From: an uncultured Clostridia bacterium
GTDB taxonomy: Bacteria; Bacillota_A; Clostridia; TANB77; CAG-508
DNA: 25,131 nucleotides
Reading direction: 5' to 3'
Assembly: GCA_947628465.1 (NCBI GenBank)
Contig: CANQZZ010000009.1
Coordinates: 1-25,131 of the forward strand
Shown here: positions 6,764 to 13,894 of the stretch, in pieces
How positions within the stretch are numbered: position 1 is the stretch's first letter
How the letters are laid out: the number at the start of each line of letters is the position of its first letter
Notes under the pieces: model-generated
What the model was told of the DNA's origin: nothing
The model's input: only the letters and a program-made list of their open reading frames with translations
The model's database searches: none
Program-made: the position numbers and the translations under genes

Positions 6764-9365
6764 TTACCATATCATCAAACCTTGTGATATCAAAACGCTT
6801 GAATCGTCTGCCATTGGAATAGAAGGTCCAAAACCAAAATCTAAATCCTTTGCATTTTGTTGCGTGGTAGGAGTTGCCTTAAATGCTTTCTTTAATTCTT
6901 CTTCAAAATCAAGCGTTATTTGCTTCTTATCCTCATCATAATCCATCATATTAGCGTCTAAGGAAGCCTTTAAATCGTCTCCGTAATCAAAAGCATACTG
7001 TTCCGCATATTTTGAAGCTTCAAAAGTTGCTCCACAAATTGAGTCGCTTAAGTCTTTTGAATTGTGAACAAATACCCCAGAAGACAGAGCGAAGTTGTGA
7101 TTATCGGCCACTTCAATATCATATACATCAGCTTTCTCATCTAAAAACTCAATTGAAACAACTTTATGATTTATTCTACCAAGAACAAATCCGTCAGGTA
7201 TTTTGCCATTTTTCGGCAAAAATTTTTCAACTATTCCGTTGTTATACCAGCTTCGAGATGAAGATTCGGCGGACATTTTCCTACGTGTTTCGTCCGTTAC
7301 GAGGTGATTTTGAAAATATGCCTTTATCGACTTTGATACCTTTTCTTTTACCTCATCCGTTCTTGATATCCCTTTTACACTTTCATTGTGTTTTGCTAAA
7401 GCCGTCTTTGCTTTTGAATAATCATAAACCCTGTGCTGCCACTTCGAGCGGTACGAATTTTTTTCTCTATCGGTTAGTAACTTATAGTCAACTTCAAACC
7501 AGTCTTCTATTTGATTTATCATTTGTTGTTGCTTTAATTTTGCTTCTTTTTTCTTTATCTGTATTTCTTCATATACTTTTCTTTTCTGGTAACGAAGTTT
7601 TTGTATCTCTGGATTATCTTCTATTTGTTTCTTAGTAGCGTTAGACAACTTTCTATTCCGTTCTTTGTACGCATCAGTATTTTTATTCTGTTCGTGCCAT
7701 TGTTTTATTGATTCCGAACGCTTCTTATTTGCTTCATAACTTTGCGCACCAGTTTGCATACTAGCGTGTAAAAGGGCGTGAGCCGATTTTGACATCCACA
7801 CTAAATTTGTAGGAGAATTGTCTTTCGGATTTACGTTTTTATGATGAACCAAATACTTTTCATCATAGATTTCTTTTGCAAATTGCCTGTGTTCATAATG
7901 CCACTTATTTTCTATTGGCTCATAATACATTCTATACCCTGACAAGCCTTTATTAGGATATTTTCTATACAGAGGCATCAAACTTTGACCGGGCATCAAA
8001 TCTTTAGCTTCAATGTAATTTCCGTCTCGATCCATAAACCTATGATTAGGTGTACACTTTATAATTTCGCCATTATCAAGTGTAACAGCTACCAATGTGG
8101 CATTTTTTCTAGTGCACCATGCCTTATCTATTTTCTTTGGCTCTATAATTCCGCTCTCAAGATTTAAGGAATAGACAAAATTAGCTTTCCCATCTTTCCA
8201 CTCTCTTACCAAATCAAAGAATGATAACTCCCTACCATCTACTAAACTCACTTTAGTATTACCAGTAAAACACCCATTTTCTGGGTGATCGATCCTGCCT
8301 GTATTACCATTTCTTTCAAGAGAGATAACTTCATTTGTTAATAAATCACATTTTTTGAATACTCTTATTCTTTGTTCATATATCGTACTTCTAAAATACT
8401 GATAAGGGCGGCATATACGATCTGTGTCGACCCTATCCACAGACAATATATCCGTATTAAAGTTTTCTGACTTTAATTGCTGCTGCAAATCATAGGATTG
8501 GAAAGTATCTGAAGATACCATCTTTATATTAAAGCCCTGTTCTCTTAACCATCTAATAAAGTTTCTATTCTTTTCAAAAGATACTTGATATCCTTTGGGC
8601 GCTTTTACAGACACTCCAAAAGCAGTTTGGAAATACAGATCTTTTGCTGCTTGATTTTGATTTTCCGAAGGTTTTTTACCATAAATAAATACTCCACCAA
8701 TACCAGTTTTGTCCCCTGATATTGACATATCCAAGTGAACAAATAATGGCTTTGATTTTAACTCAGAAGGTACTCTACTTAAATCAAAGTAATCACTATA
8801 TTGTTGTTTATCATCTGGAGCATTACCTACTTCAATAATATCTTTTGTAAACGGATTTAGAACTTCATCACACTTACAGGCTTCCCATCTTGCACCAGAA
8901 ATATAAGTGCTTAAGTTAGATGAGCTAATACCAGCAAAGTCACATAATGCTCTGTCAATGTCATCAACAAATTCTGGTTTCAAATCTACAGGAGCATCTA
9001 TAATTCTATATCCTTGTTTTCTATATTCATCCTCATCTTCATCGTCTGGAATTATTTGAGAAACAAGGAATCTATTACCAACCGCTATCTTAAAGGTTTT
9101 ATCTGAATATGTTCCTTTCGGTTTAACATCCCAGACAGCTTCATCCACAATAATAACATTATCGTGTTCACTTACAACCTTTTTCTTCATATGCTCTTCC
9201 AAGAATGATTTCTCACTGCGCTTAGAAGAGGCTAGTATAATCATACCCGGATTCTTTCCACCTTCGGTGAAACGAGTTTTCATGCCACCGATAGCAGTAT
9301 CTATCATATCGATTGCTCGTTGTTTTTGTTTTTCTATATCTTGTGTTGGGATAAAACTGCGGTTT
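6764..9365 (-). CDS. Large terminase subunit (TerL), exon 2, interrupted by an intein
   Basis: Exon 2 restores NRSFIPTQDIEKQKQRAIDM before the in-frame ATG at 9307, then completes the ATPase domain (GMIILASSKRSEKSFLEEHM, the post-Walker B coupling region) and the RNase H-like nuclease. Nuclease motifs: LFVHLDMSISGDKTGIGG (first Asp), KMVSSDTFQSYDLQQQL (second acidic site) and HPENG-SKDLSDSICG (third Asp). The third motif is split by a 404-aa intein (8272-7061). Spliced and intein-free TerL is 680 aa by my count. The C-terminal extein is 98 aa and ends SSVLISQGLMIW. TerL pumps DNA into the head through the portal encoded next and cuts it. The ATG at 9307 is not the real start; the gene begins at 10322. 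Confidence 0.93.
7061..8272 (-). mobile_element. Intein with embedded HNH endonuclease in TerL
   Basis: 404 aa with class 1 intein ends. It starts CFTGNTKVSLVDGREL (block A, Cys1), has VTLDNGEIIKCTPNHRF (block B, TxxH at about residues 74-77), a block F-like VYDIEVADNHNFAL, and ends SGVFVHN followed by Ser+1 of the host protein. All residues needed for splicing (Cys1, block B His, penultimate His, terminal Asn, Ser+1) are present. Between the splicing blocks lies an HNH_3-type endonuclease (YLVHHKNVNPKDNSPTNLVW and SKSAHALLHA, residues about 140-170), a lysine-rich helical linker, a NUMOD3-like segment (TDETRRKMSAESSS) and SWYNNGIVEKFLP. Insertion is exactly at the conserved GSKD nuclease motif, a typical choice because it is hard to delete cleanly. 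Confidence 0.93.
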
Positions 9366-9669
9366 CTGACTATATCTTCATCTTTTACAAGATGCCTACC
9401 ACTTCGGGAGTATTCCCTACTCTACTTGCTTACTTTACGCTTTCGATAGTCGATGAACCTTCCCCTATTCGGGACTTGGCTGCTGATTACTAATTAAAAA
9501 GTATTTAGGATTTAACCCTGTACCATTCACTCAACTTTTTTCTGCTTTCGCAACTTTTACGCCTGTTCATCTTTCATAACTTCGCTTTAGTGTGAGTGAC
9601 TTTATAGTGTTCCAGCAGTTCAGTAGGTTTTTACTTACATATTACTATATAAGGAGACCAATTTATCCA
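9366..9669 (-). ncRNA. Group I intron in TerL (ORF-less, 304 nt)
   Basis: The exon ends GAGAT at 9670 and pairs with the guide GGTCTC (about 9659-9654), giving terminal U.G pairs. P2 is CTTATATA-GTAA-TATGTAAG. The core string CTGCTGGAACACTATAAAG lies near 9620-9602, TAATCAGCAGCCAAGTCC near 9490-9472 and GTTCATCGACTATCG (P7 5' strand) near 9456-9442. A P7.1/P8-like region follows, then AAGATATAGTC (P7 3' strand) near 9378-9368. The intron ends directly at ...TAGTCAG (G9366), so there is no P9 domain. Splicing turns the split Ile codon AT|A into DEI-NRSFIPTQ and the whole gene into 1085 codons including the stop, which supports the junctions. Without splicing, translation stops at a TAA right after Walker B. 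Confidence 0.85.
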
Positions 9670-10322
9670 ATCTCATCAAAAAAGCTATACAGCACGGCTT
9701 GCCCTATCACGTGCCTTGGTTGTGAACCGATAATAATATCAATATACTTTGGAGGATTCCAGATAACTTCTTTTGTACCGGATAATGTACCTCTATCCAT
9801 GAACCACGGTGACATCTGGATTGAATTTTGAAACTTACTGATACCTATATCCCTTGCCAAATACTCGGTAATATTCATAAAGGCAAAGCATATCTTTTCC
9901 GAAGGCCTTAATCCAAAATAAGCCAATGGATTTTTTAAGCACATAACCCTGTGCATTAGGTATTGTCCTATAGCAACTGCTATATCAGATTTACCTAAAC
10001 CACGAGCACCACTCTCTATGAAATTATTTACAGCGGTATCAATATTATTCGGAAACAATTGTTTTAGCTTTTCAAGCCAGAATGGATATAACTTAAATGT
10101 TCCTTCTGGTGTATGCCAAGAATTTCCCATGTACTTTCTATCTTTTAAGAAAGTTTCTATGTCCACGGGCACTTCTGCATAATCTGCATATATTAAATCG
10201 TTGTATTTTTTTGAAGATTTACCTTGTGATACTTCTTTTAGTATTTCTAATACTGCTTTTCTTTCTTCTTCACTTAAAGTGGTTATATCTACTCCGTTTA
10301 TAATATTTTTTGTTTCTTGCAT
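9670..10322 (-). CDS. Large terminase subunit (TerL), exon 1, ATPase domain
   Basis: 218 residues up to the split Ile codon. Walker A is GARGLGKS at residues 105-112, after a conserved adenine-binding-type helix. Walker B is AVLYSFFDE at 209-217 with Asp216 and the catalytic Glu217. The ATG has CAGGTG 5 nt upstream. The N-terminus (EEERKAVLEILKEVSQ) is helical. Read alone, the frame ends DEIG then TAA, which would be an inactive half-ATPase; the group I intron explains the gap to the exon at 9365. It sits downstream of the holin gene and its terminator, so it probably has its own promoter, which I could not define. The family call is firm from the motifs. Confidence 0.93.
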
Positions 10323-10340
10323 TGTTTCACCTGTTTAATA

Positions 10341-10378
10341 AAACAAAAAGTAGTCAACATTAGAACAATGCTAACTAC
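10341..10378 (-). terminator. Rho-independent terminator after the holin gene
   Basis: On the minus strand a 12-bp stem GTAGTTAGCATT/AATGTTGACTAC (two G.U pairs, 5-nt loop) is followed by TTTTTGTTT. It lies about 50 nt past the holin stop and just before the TerL ribosome binding site, so it should separate the tail/lysis transcript from the packaging genes. Confidence 0.75.
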
Positions 10379-10426
10379 TATAATATAATATCAAAAATCT
10401 ATTTGCTAGACATTGTCTACACTTAA

Positions 10427-10861
10427 TTATTCACACAAAGTTCTTCTAGAAGGTTGCTCAATAACTTCTCTATTATAATGAACAGTGGATTCAATAAGAT
10501 TATTTACATAAGTATCTAAATCACCAACAAAAGTTCCAAGTAATTCTTTCATATCCTCTGTAAGTAATTCTAATACTGCGTCTTTTGTTCTTCTAAATGC
10601 TTCTTTCTGTGCGTCTAAATCAAAAGTTCCAGCTTCTTTAAGAGCATTAACATATGTCTGGTTTGTAGTAACAACTGCGTCAATAACATATTTTTCAAGT
10701 AAGTCAAGATAACGCTGCTGTAATTCATTATTTGTATTTTGTTTTAATTGTGCAATCTTTGTTTTAATAAGATAGATTACATAAGTTACTCCTATACCTA
10801 GTAAAGGAAGTAAAACAGTTTTACAAATATCATATACTAATTTTACCCAATCAATCTGCAT
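10427..10861 (-). CDS. Holin, LL-H family-like
   Basis: About 144 aa. A strongly hydrophobic segment near the N-terminus (CKTVLLPLLGIGVTYVIYLI) is followed by a charged helical tail (KTKIAQLKQNTNNELQQRYL, DAVVTTNQTYVNALKEAG, DAQKEAFRRTKDAVLELL). This layout and wording match the phage LL-H-type holin family (one N-terminal membrane helix and a VxxTxQTYVxxLK-type helix), which permeabilises the host membrane for lysis. The annotated-looking ATG at 10870 directly abuts the ribosome binding site AGAGG. The second ATG at 10861 has it 9 nt away, so I start there. The TnpB element lies immediately upstream and its right end abuts this gene's leader. No endolysin gene is visible nearby. Confidence 0.8.
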   Translation of the reverse strand: MQIDWVKLVYDICKTVLLPLLGIGVTYVIYLIKTKIAQLKQNTNNELQQRYLDLLEKYVIDAVVTTNQTYVNALKEAGTFDLDAQKEAFRRTKDAVLELLTEDMKELLGTFVGDLDTYVNNLIESTVHYNREVIEQPSRRTLCE

Positions 10862-10884
10862 ATTTCTCATCCTCTAATAATATT

Positions 10885-11040
10885 TTGACACTCCCCAGAG
10901 CTAAAGCTCAGGGGATTCAAGTGTAGTCTGATAACTTACGCTACCCTTATACGCTTAGGACTTGCCAAAAGCCCACTAGACAGTTCTTCTATAGAGAAGT
11001 TCTGCTTACATTTTCTACCGATATTTGCTGAACCATTTAC
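10885..11040 (-). ncRNA. Candidate omega RNA (guide scaffold) at the TnpB 3' end
   Basis: In TnpB systems the guide RNA is made from the 3' end of tnpB through the right end of the element, and the guide itself comes from the flanking DNA. Here the region after the tnpB stop contains the hairpin CCCCtGAGCT-TT-AGCTCtGGGG (10914-10893) followed by GTGTCAA. The stretch is compact and structured, as expected for a scaffold. The 5' limit is a guess by analogy, not something seen in the sequence. If the element ends at TCAA (10885), the guide would begin at 10884 and run into the holin leader. Confidence 0.35.
10893..10914 (-). repeat. Right-end subterminal palindrome of the TnpB element
   Basis: Imperfect palindrome with GAGCT/AGCTC and CCCC/GGGG arms around an AA loop, with one A.A mismatch. 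It is the partner of a very similar palindrome at 12033-12054 in the same orientation (shared GCTAAAGC core, CCCC/GGGG arms). IS200/IS605-type ends carry such same-strand subterminal hairpins. It could also act as a weak terminator for tnpB, but no T-run follows. Confidence 0.65.
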
Positions 11041-11940
11041 ATCAGCATTTATTACAATACCCTCTTTAGACTGATACAACCCTCTATGTATCCGCTTACC
11101 ACTAAATTTACCTAAATAAGGATGCTCAGCTTTGTACTCTGGAAGAATATCATTATCTATGAAGCTGCTCTTAGATGTATAACTTTCTTCCTGCTCAATA
11201 TATTCAATGCCATAAGTCCAACATAAGAATTTTAACTGCTGTCTGAAATCTTCTAAAGGTATTTGAACAAAATTCTGATTATTGATTTTTCCAATATTTA
11301 CAGAACGTTTAAAATCTTTATTATATCCTACAATAAGAGTACCCATCTGATTTTCAATACAGTTGTTAATGATGTACCTTACAGACTTTTTTATAATGTC
11401 CTTAACCTGATTGTTTCTCTTAATTGTAATTCTGTTGATTCTATGAGTAGTTCTTTGTCCCTGTTTCATAGCAATTGACTGTAATCTGGCTTTCTCTTTA
11501 TTCCAATACTGATTAATTGATTTTAATTTACGACCATCAATAATGAATGGTGTCTCAACATTGGAAGTACAAGCAGCAAGATTTTCCACCCCTAAATCTA
11601 TAGCCATGATATTATCTGGATTTACAAGAGTTTCTTCTTTGTACCAATGGTACACATATTGGATTTTAAAGTATCTTCCATTATCATAAGGACAGATACG
11701 AACTTCTTTTAATTCAGCACCATTTAATCTATCTGGATAAGGTATTAAAATATCTTCCATACTTGGATGGACTTTTCTATATTCCCTATTTAAAAACAAC
11801 TTTTGACTGAAAAAATATTGTCTGATATTATAAAGAGCAACATTATATAGGTTATTTGATAACTGACATAATTCTCTAAGTGTCTGATACTGTTCCTTCG
11901 AAAGATGTCGGATAACATTACTTTGTACTGCAAATTCCAT
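10936..11940 (-). CDS. tnpB: TnpB-family RNA-guided nuclease-like protein (IS605 OrfB type)
   Basis: 334 aa, ATG after a strong AAGGAGGGAAACTAA. RuvC-I is NIMAIDLGVENLAAC (first Asp). The middle has IVGYNKDFKRSVNIGKINNQ, FVQIPLEDFRQQLKFLC and IEQEESYTSKSSFID. The end has FSGKRIHRGLYQ and VINADVNGSANIGRK (last Asp). This is the variant TnpB group lacking the CxxC zinc finger. At the usual RuvC-II Glu position there is Gly (IVGYN), so the Glu-Glu in EESYTSK may serve instead. The N-terminal half seems short: SMEDI runs straight into LIPYPDRLNG where relatives normally have extra sequence. No tnpA transposase is present. TnpB cuts DNA with a guide RNA and favours element retention. Family call firm; activity uncertain. 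Confidence 0.88.
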   Translation of the reverse strand: MEFAVQSNVIRHLSKEQYQTLRELCQLSNNLYNVALYNIRQYFFSQKLFLNREYRKVHPSMEDILIPYPDRLNGAELKEVRICPYDNGRYFKIQYVYHWYKEETLVNPDNIMAIDLGVENLAACTSNVETPFIIDGRKLKSINQYWNKEKARLQSIAMKQGQRTTHRINRITIKRNNQVKDIIKKSVRYIINNCIENQMGTLIVGYNKDFKRSVNIGKINNQNFVQIPLEDFRQQLKFLCWTYGIEYIEQEESYTSKSSFIDNDILPEYKAEHPYLGKFSGKRIHRGLYQSKEGIVINADVNGSANIGRKCKQNFSIEELSSGLLASPKRIRVA

Positions 11941-11996
11941 TTAGTTTCCCTCCTTTCTTCAATATTTTAATATATACATATTATATAACAAAATAA

Positions 11997-12014
11997 GCGA
12001 AACTTAGGTTTCGC
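11997..12014 (-). repeat. Short hairpin in the TnpB left end/leader
   Basis: Perfect 7-bp stem GCGAAAC/GTTTCGC with a 4-nt loop. It lies between the left-end palindrome and the tnpB start, about 55 nt before the ATG. It may be part of the element end or of the tnpB leader. A TATAAT box follows at 11985-11980 on the minus strand without a convincing -35. Confidence 0.5.
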
Positions 12015-12032
12015 TATAGACTGGCTGGCATC

Positions 12033-12054
12033 CCCCGAAGCTAAAGCTTCGGGG
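12033..12054 (-). repeat. Left-end subterminal palindrome of the TnpB element
   Basis: Perfect palindrome, CCCCGAAGCT-AA-AGCTTCGGGG on the plus strand. It lies 14 nt past the stop of the collagen-like fibre gene and about 90 nt upstream of tnpB. Its likeness and same orientation to 10893-10914 suggest that the two mark the element ends, so the inserted unit is roughly 12057-10885. Read on the plus strand it is followed by TTTT and could terminate antisense transcription. Confidence 0.65.
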
Positions 12055-12067
12055 TTTTGCTAACTAC

Positions 12068-13585
12068 TTATAAATCTTTCCATGCTGGAGCAAAAGAACT
12101 TAGACAACTCTTTACATAAGCAGTTGTAGCAATCTTTGTACTATTATCACTTGTTGCCTGAGTCGTAGCTGTTGATCCACTATTTAATACAGCAGTAAGT
12201 GTTTTTGTTCCACCGAATGTTTGATTTCTGGCTGTAACAATTCCAGAATCGGAAGCGGTTGCAATAGGAATTGCGCTAGCCGTTACACTACCTAATCCTT
12301 GACGAGCAATTATAGGCTTTGGCCCCATATCTGCTTCGATAGACCACGTTATTCCAGTTATGTAGTTATTTGTATTGTTATCTGTCCAAGGAACATTTAC
12401 AAACAAAAGACCGCTTGAATCTGCTTCTACTGCATAGTATTTCCCAGCAGTTGTAGATAAAGCATTTAATGCTGGGGCGGTTGTTCCTGAACCGGCGGTA
12501 AAGCCAGAAACAGCTCCTGTATACTTTTTACCGGCTCTTGCTCCCCCTATCCCAGTTGTTGCAATTGTATTAACTGGGCCAGCCGGGCCTTGCAGACCTT
12601 GTAATCCTTGCGGCCCAGCCGGGCCTTGCGGGCCGATAGCACCAGTAGCGCCGGTAGCTCCCTTCAAGTTGGCAAAAGTAAATGTAAACACTTTTGCCGT
12701 ATTAGGGCTACTGCTATCTGCAGTTACTGTGACTGTAGGGGTTCCCACCTTTCCGGCGTCGGTTGTTACCACCCTGGGGGTACCAAAGCCGGCAGCAGCA
12801 CCGGTTGCTCCCGTAGAGCCCTGCGGTCCGGTAGGTCCAGCGGCACCAGTTTCTCCCTTATCTCCTTTCGCACCCTTTAAGTAGTTAAAGGTTAAAGTAG
12901 TTGTTGTTCCAGAAGTACTTGCCGTTACTGTTGGAGTTCCAGTTGCATTTATGTTTTGACCAGCGACAGCAGTTATATTTGTAAGTGCTCCTATGTTTGC
13001 AGCGGTTATATTTATATTAGAAGTTCCATCAAACTTAACTCCGTTTATATTTGCGCCTGGAGAAAGTTTAGCTGCCGCAGTAGCAGTATCTCCACGAGCC
13101 AGCACCACATTAAAATTGTTTGGCCATGCTGTATTTCTTGGGTCGTCATTATGTCGATATATAAGATGATGATTACCCTCAACGGCTAATTGCCAAGCAT
13201 CTGCTCCACCATCTATTTGTAAAACGGAAAGGTCTTCTCCAAAATAGCCATCAACCACATCATTCCCTACACCAAAAAACTTTGTTCCCGATTGTGAAGT
13301 TAATACTTCTTTATTGGAAGAATTTACATAAATATATTCATTCTTAATAGCCCCAATATCATCTGCCGTTAAGGAAGTTGCGGCTGAACCATTATAAGAC
13401 TTTTTTCCGAAGGTAAGAGCCTGTGGATTTGGAAGAGTAGTTGGAATTGTTACGGTTTTCGCCACGGAGCCATCATAGCTACCAGATTGCGATCCAGAAA
13501 AAGTTAACGCATTAGCTAATTTTGGATGAAATGTATCTGTAGTGTTTCCCTGAAGTTTTATATTTTTGATATACTTATCTGCCAC
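12068..13585 (-). CDS. Collagen-like tail fibre protein
   Basis: 505 aa starting at GTG 13585 behind AGAGGTG. The N-terminus (MADKYIKNIKLQGN) is a fibre-attachment-like segment. Residues about 236-262 and 308-338 are Gly-X-Y collagen-like runs (GAKGDKGETGAAGPTGPQG and GPQGPAGPQGLQGLQGPAG). Each is preceded by a similar beta segment (TPTVTASTSGTTTTLTFNYLK; TPTVTVTADSSSPNTAKVF), so the unit is duplicated. Near the C-terminus NSTKIATTAYVKSCL matches the tail-fibre IATTAYV motif, and the last residues are AWKDL. Such trimeric fibres bind host surface structures. It is the last gene of the fibre block, and the TnpB element is inserted directly behind it. The receptor is unknown. Confidence 0.8.
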   Translation of the reverse strand: MADKYIKNIKLQGNTTDTFHPKLANALTFSGSQSGSYDGSVAKTVTIPTTLPNPQALTFGKKSYNGSAATSLTADDIGAIKNEYIYVNSSNKEVLTSQSGTKFFGVGNDVVDGYFGEDLSVLQIDGGADAWQLAVEGNHHLIYRHNDDPRNTAWPNNFNVVLARGDTATAAAKLSPGANINGVKFDGTSNINITAANIGALTNITAVAGQNINATGTPTVTASTSGTTTTLTFNYLKGAKGDKGETGAAGPTGPQGSTGATGAAAGFGTPRVVTTDAGKVGTPTVTVTADSSSPNTAKVFTFTFANLKGATGATGAIGPQGPAGPQGLQGLQGPAGPVNTIATTGIGGARAGKKYTGAVSGFTAGSGTTAPALNALSTTAGKYYAVEADSSGLLFVNVPWTDNNTNNYITGITWSIEADMGPKPIIARQGLGSVTASAIPIATASDSGIVTARNQTFGGTKTLTAVLNSGSTATTQATSDNSTKIATTAYVKSCLSSFAPAWKDL

Positions 13586-13589
13586 ACTA

Positions 13590-13640
13590 ACACCTCTTAA
13601 CTATTTTCTTTTTGTATTATATAGCACATATGTTGTAACA
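13590..13640 (-). promoter_or_regulatory. Candidate promoter for the collagen-like fibre gene
   Basis: On the minus strand TATAAT occurs in GTGCTATATAATAC at about 13623-13612, roughly 30 nt before the GTG start, with TTGTTA about 14 nt upstream. The spacing is short for a standard -35, so this is a weak candidate resting mainly on the -10 box and TG-containing extension. Confidence 0.35.
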
Positions 13641-13681
13641 AGATCGATTGTTAGAGCAGATTGCTCTCCATTGCCAAGCAA

Positions 13682-13852
13682 TCAAACATGGTAAAATACT
13701 GCGCCTATATCGTTTGTTCTTACAGAATTTATCTTGATAGTCTTTACTTTTACACGGCTATCATTGCTTGTTTCTACACTATCTACAGTAGTATAGAATA
13801 TTAAGGTATCAACCTCATATACAACTGTATACAATAAAACAAGGAGAAGTAT
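13682..13852 (-). CDS. Possible small membrane protein with a non-standard start
   Basis: An open frame with no ATG or GTG. The first TTG is at 13834 (50 aa). Further upstream in the same frame there is a hydrophobic run (ILLLVLLYTVVYEVDTLIF) that would need ATA at 13852 as start. ATA sits 8 nt after a very good AAGGAGG. After the hydrophobic part comes a polar tail VETSNDSRVKVKTIKINSVR ending VFYHV and TGA. The reading has protein-like composition and an intact stop, and it fills most of a 310-nt gap between two fibre genes. It may be a real small membrane protein, a pseudogene remnant or chance. The ribosome site lies inside the hairpin at 13837-13871. Confidence 0.35.
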   Translation of the reverse strand: MLLLVLLYTVVYEVDTLIFYTTVDSVETSNDSRVKVKTIKINSVRTNDIGAVFYHV

Positions 13853-13871
13853 AACTAACTCCTCCTTGTTT
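13835..13871 (-). terminator. Hairpin after the FTPxG-repeat protein gene (terminator or RBS-masking stem)
   Basis: A 10-bp perfect stem AAACAAGGAG/CTCCTTGTTT with a 15-nt loop, followed by TATT (an extended TTTTATT tract). It lies about 25 nt after the stop of the 367-aa gene. The same stem holds the AAGGAGG of the small ORF downstream, so it could instead mask that ribosome site. Confidence 0.6.
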
Positions 13872-13894
13872 GACTATATTAAAAAATAACTATA

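Noticed and set aside
7012..7635. 207-aa plus-strand ORF
   Set aside because: Antisense to the TerL intein, with Leu/Phe/Ser-rich low-quality composition typical of a shadow frame. It has no supporting context.
12033..12054. Terminator of the collagen-like fibre gene
   Set aside because: On the gene's own strand the hairpin is followed by GATGCC, not a T-run. It matches the palindrome at the other end of the TnpB element better.
10936..12057. IStron (group I intron plus TnpB as one unit)
   Set aside because: No group I core (GCTGGAA, P7 pair) is seen next to tnpB, and the flanking genes are complete and need no splicing.
12608..12884. Plus-strand ORFs rich in Ala/Pro/Ser
   Set aside because: They are the reverse reading of the Gly-X-Y collagen codons.
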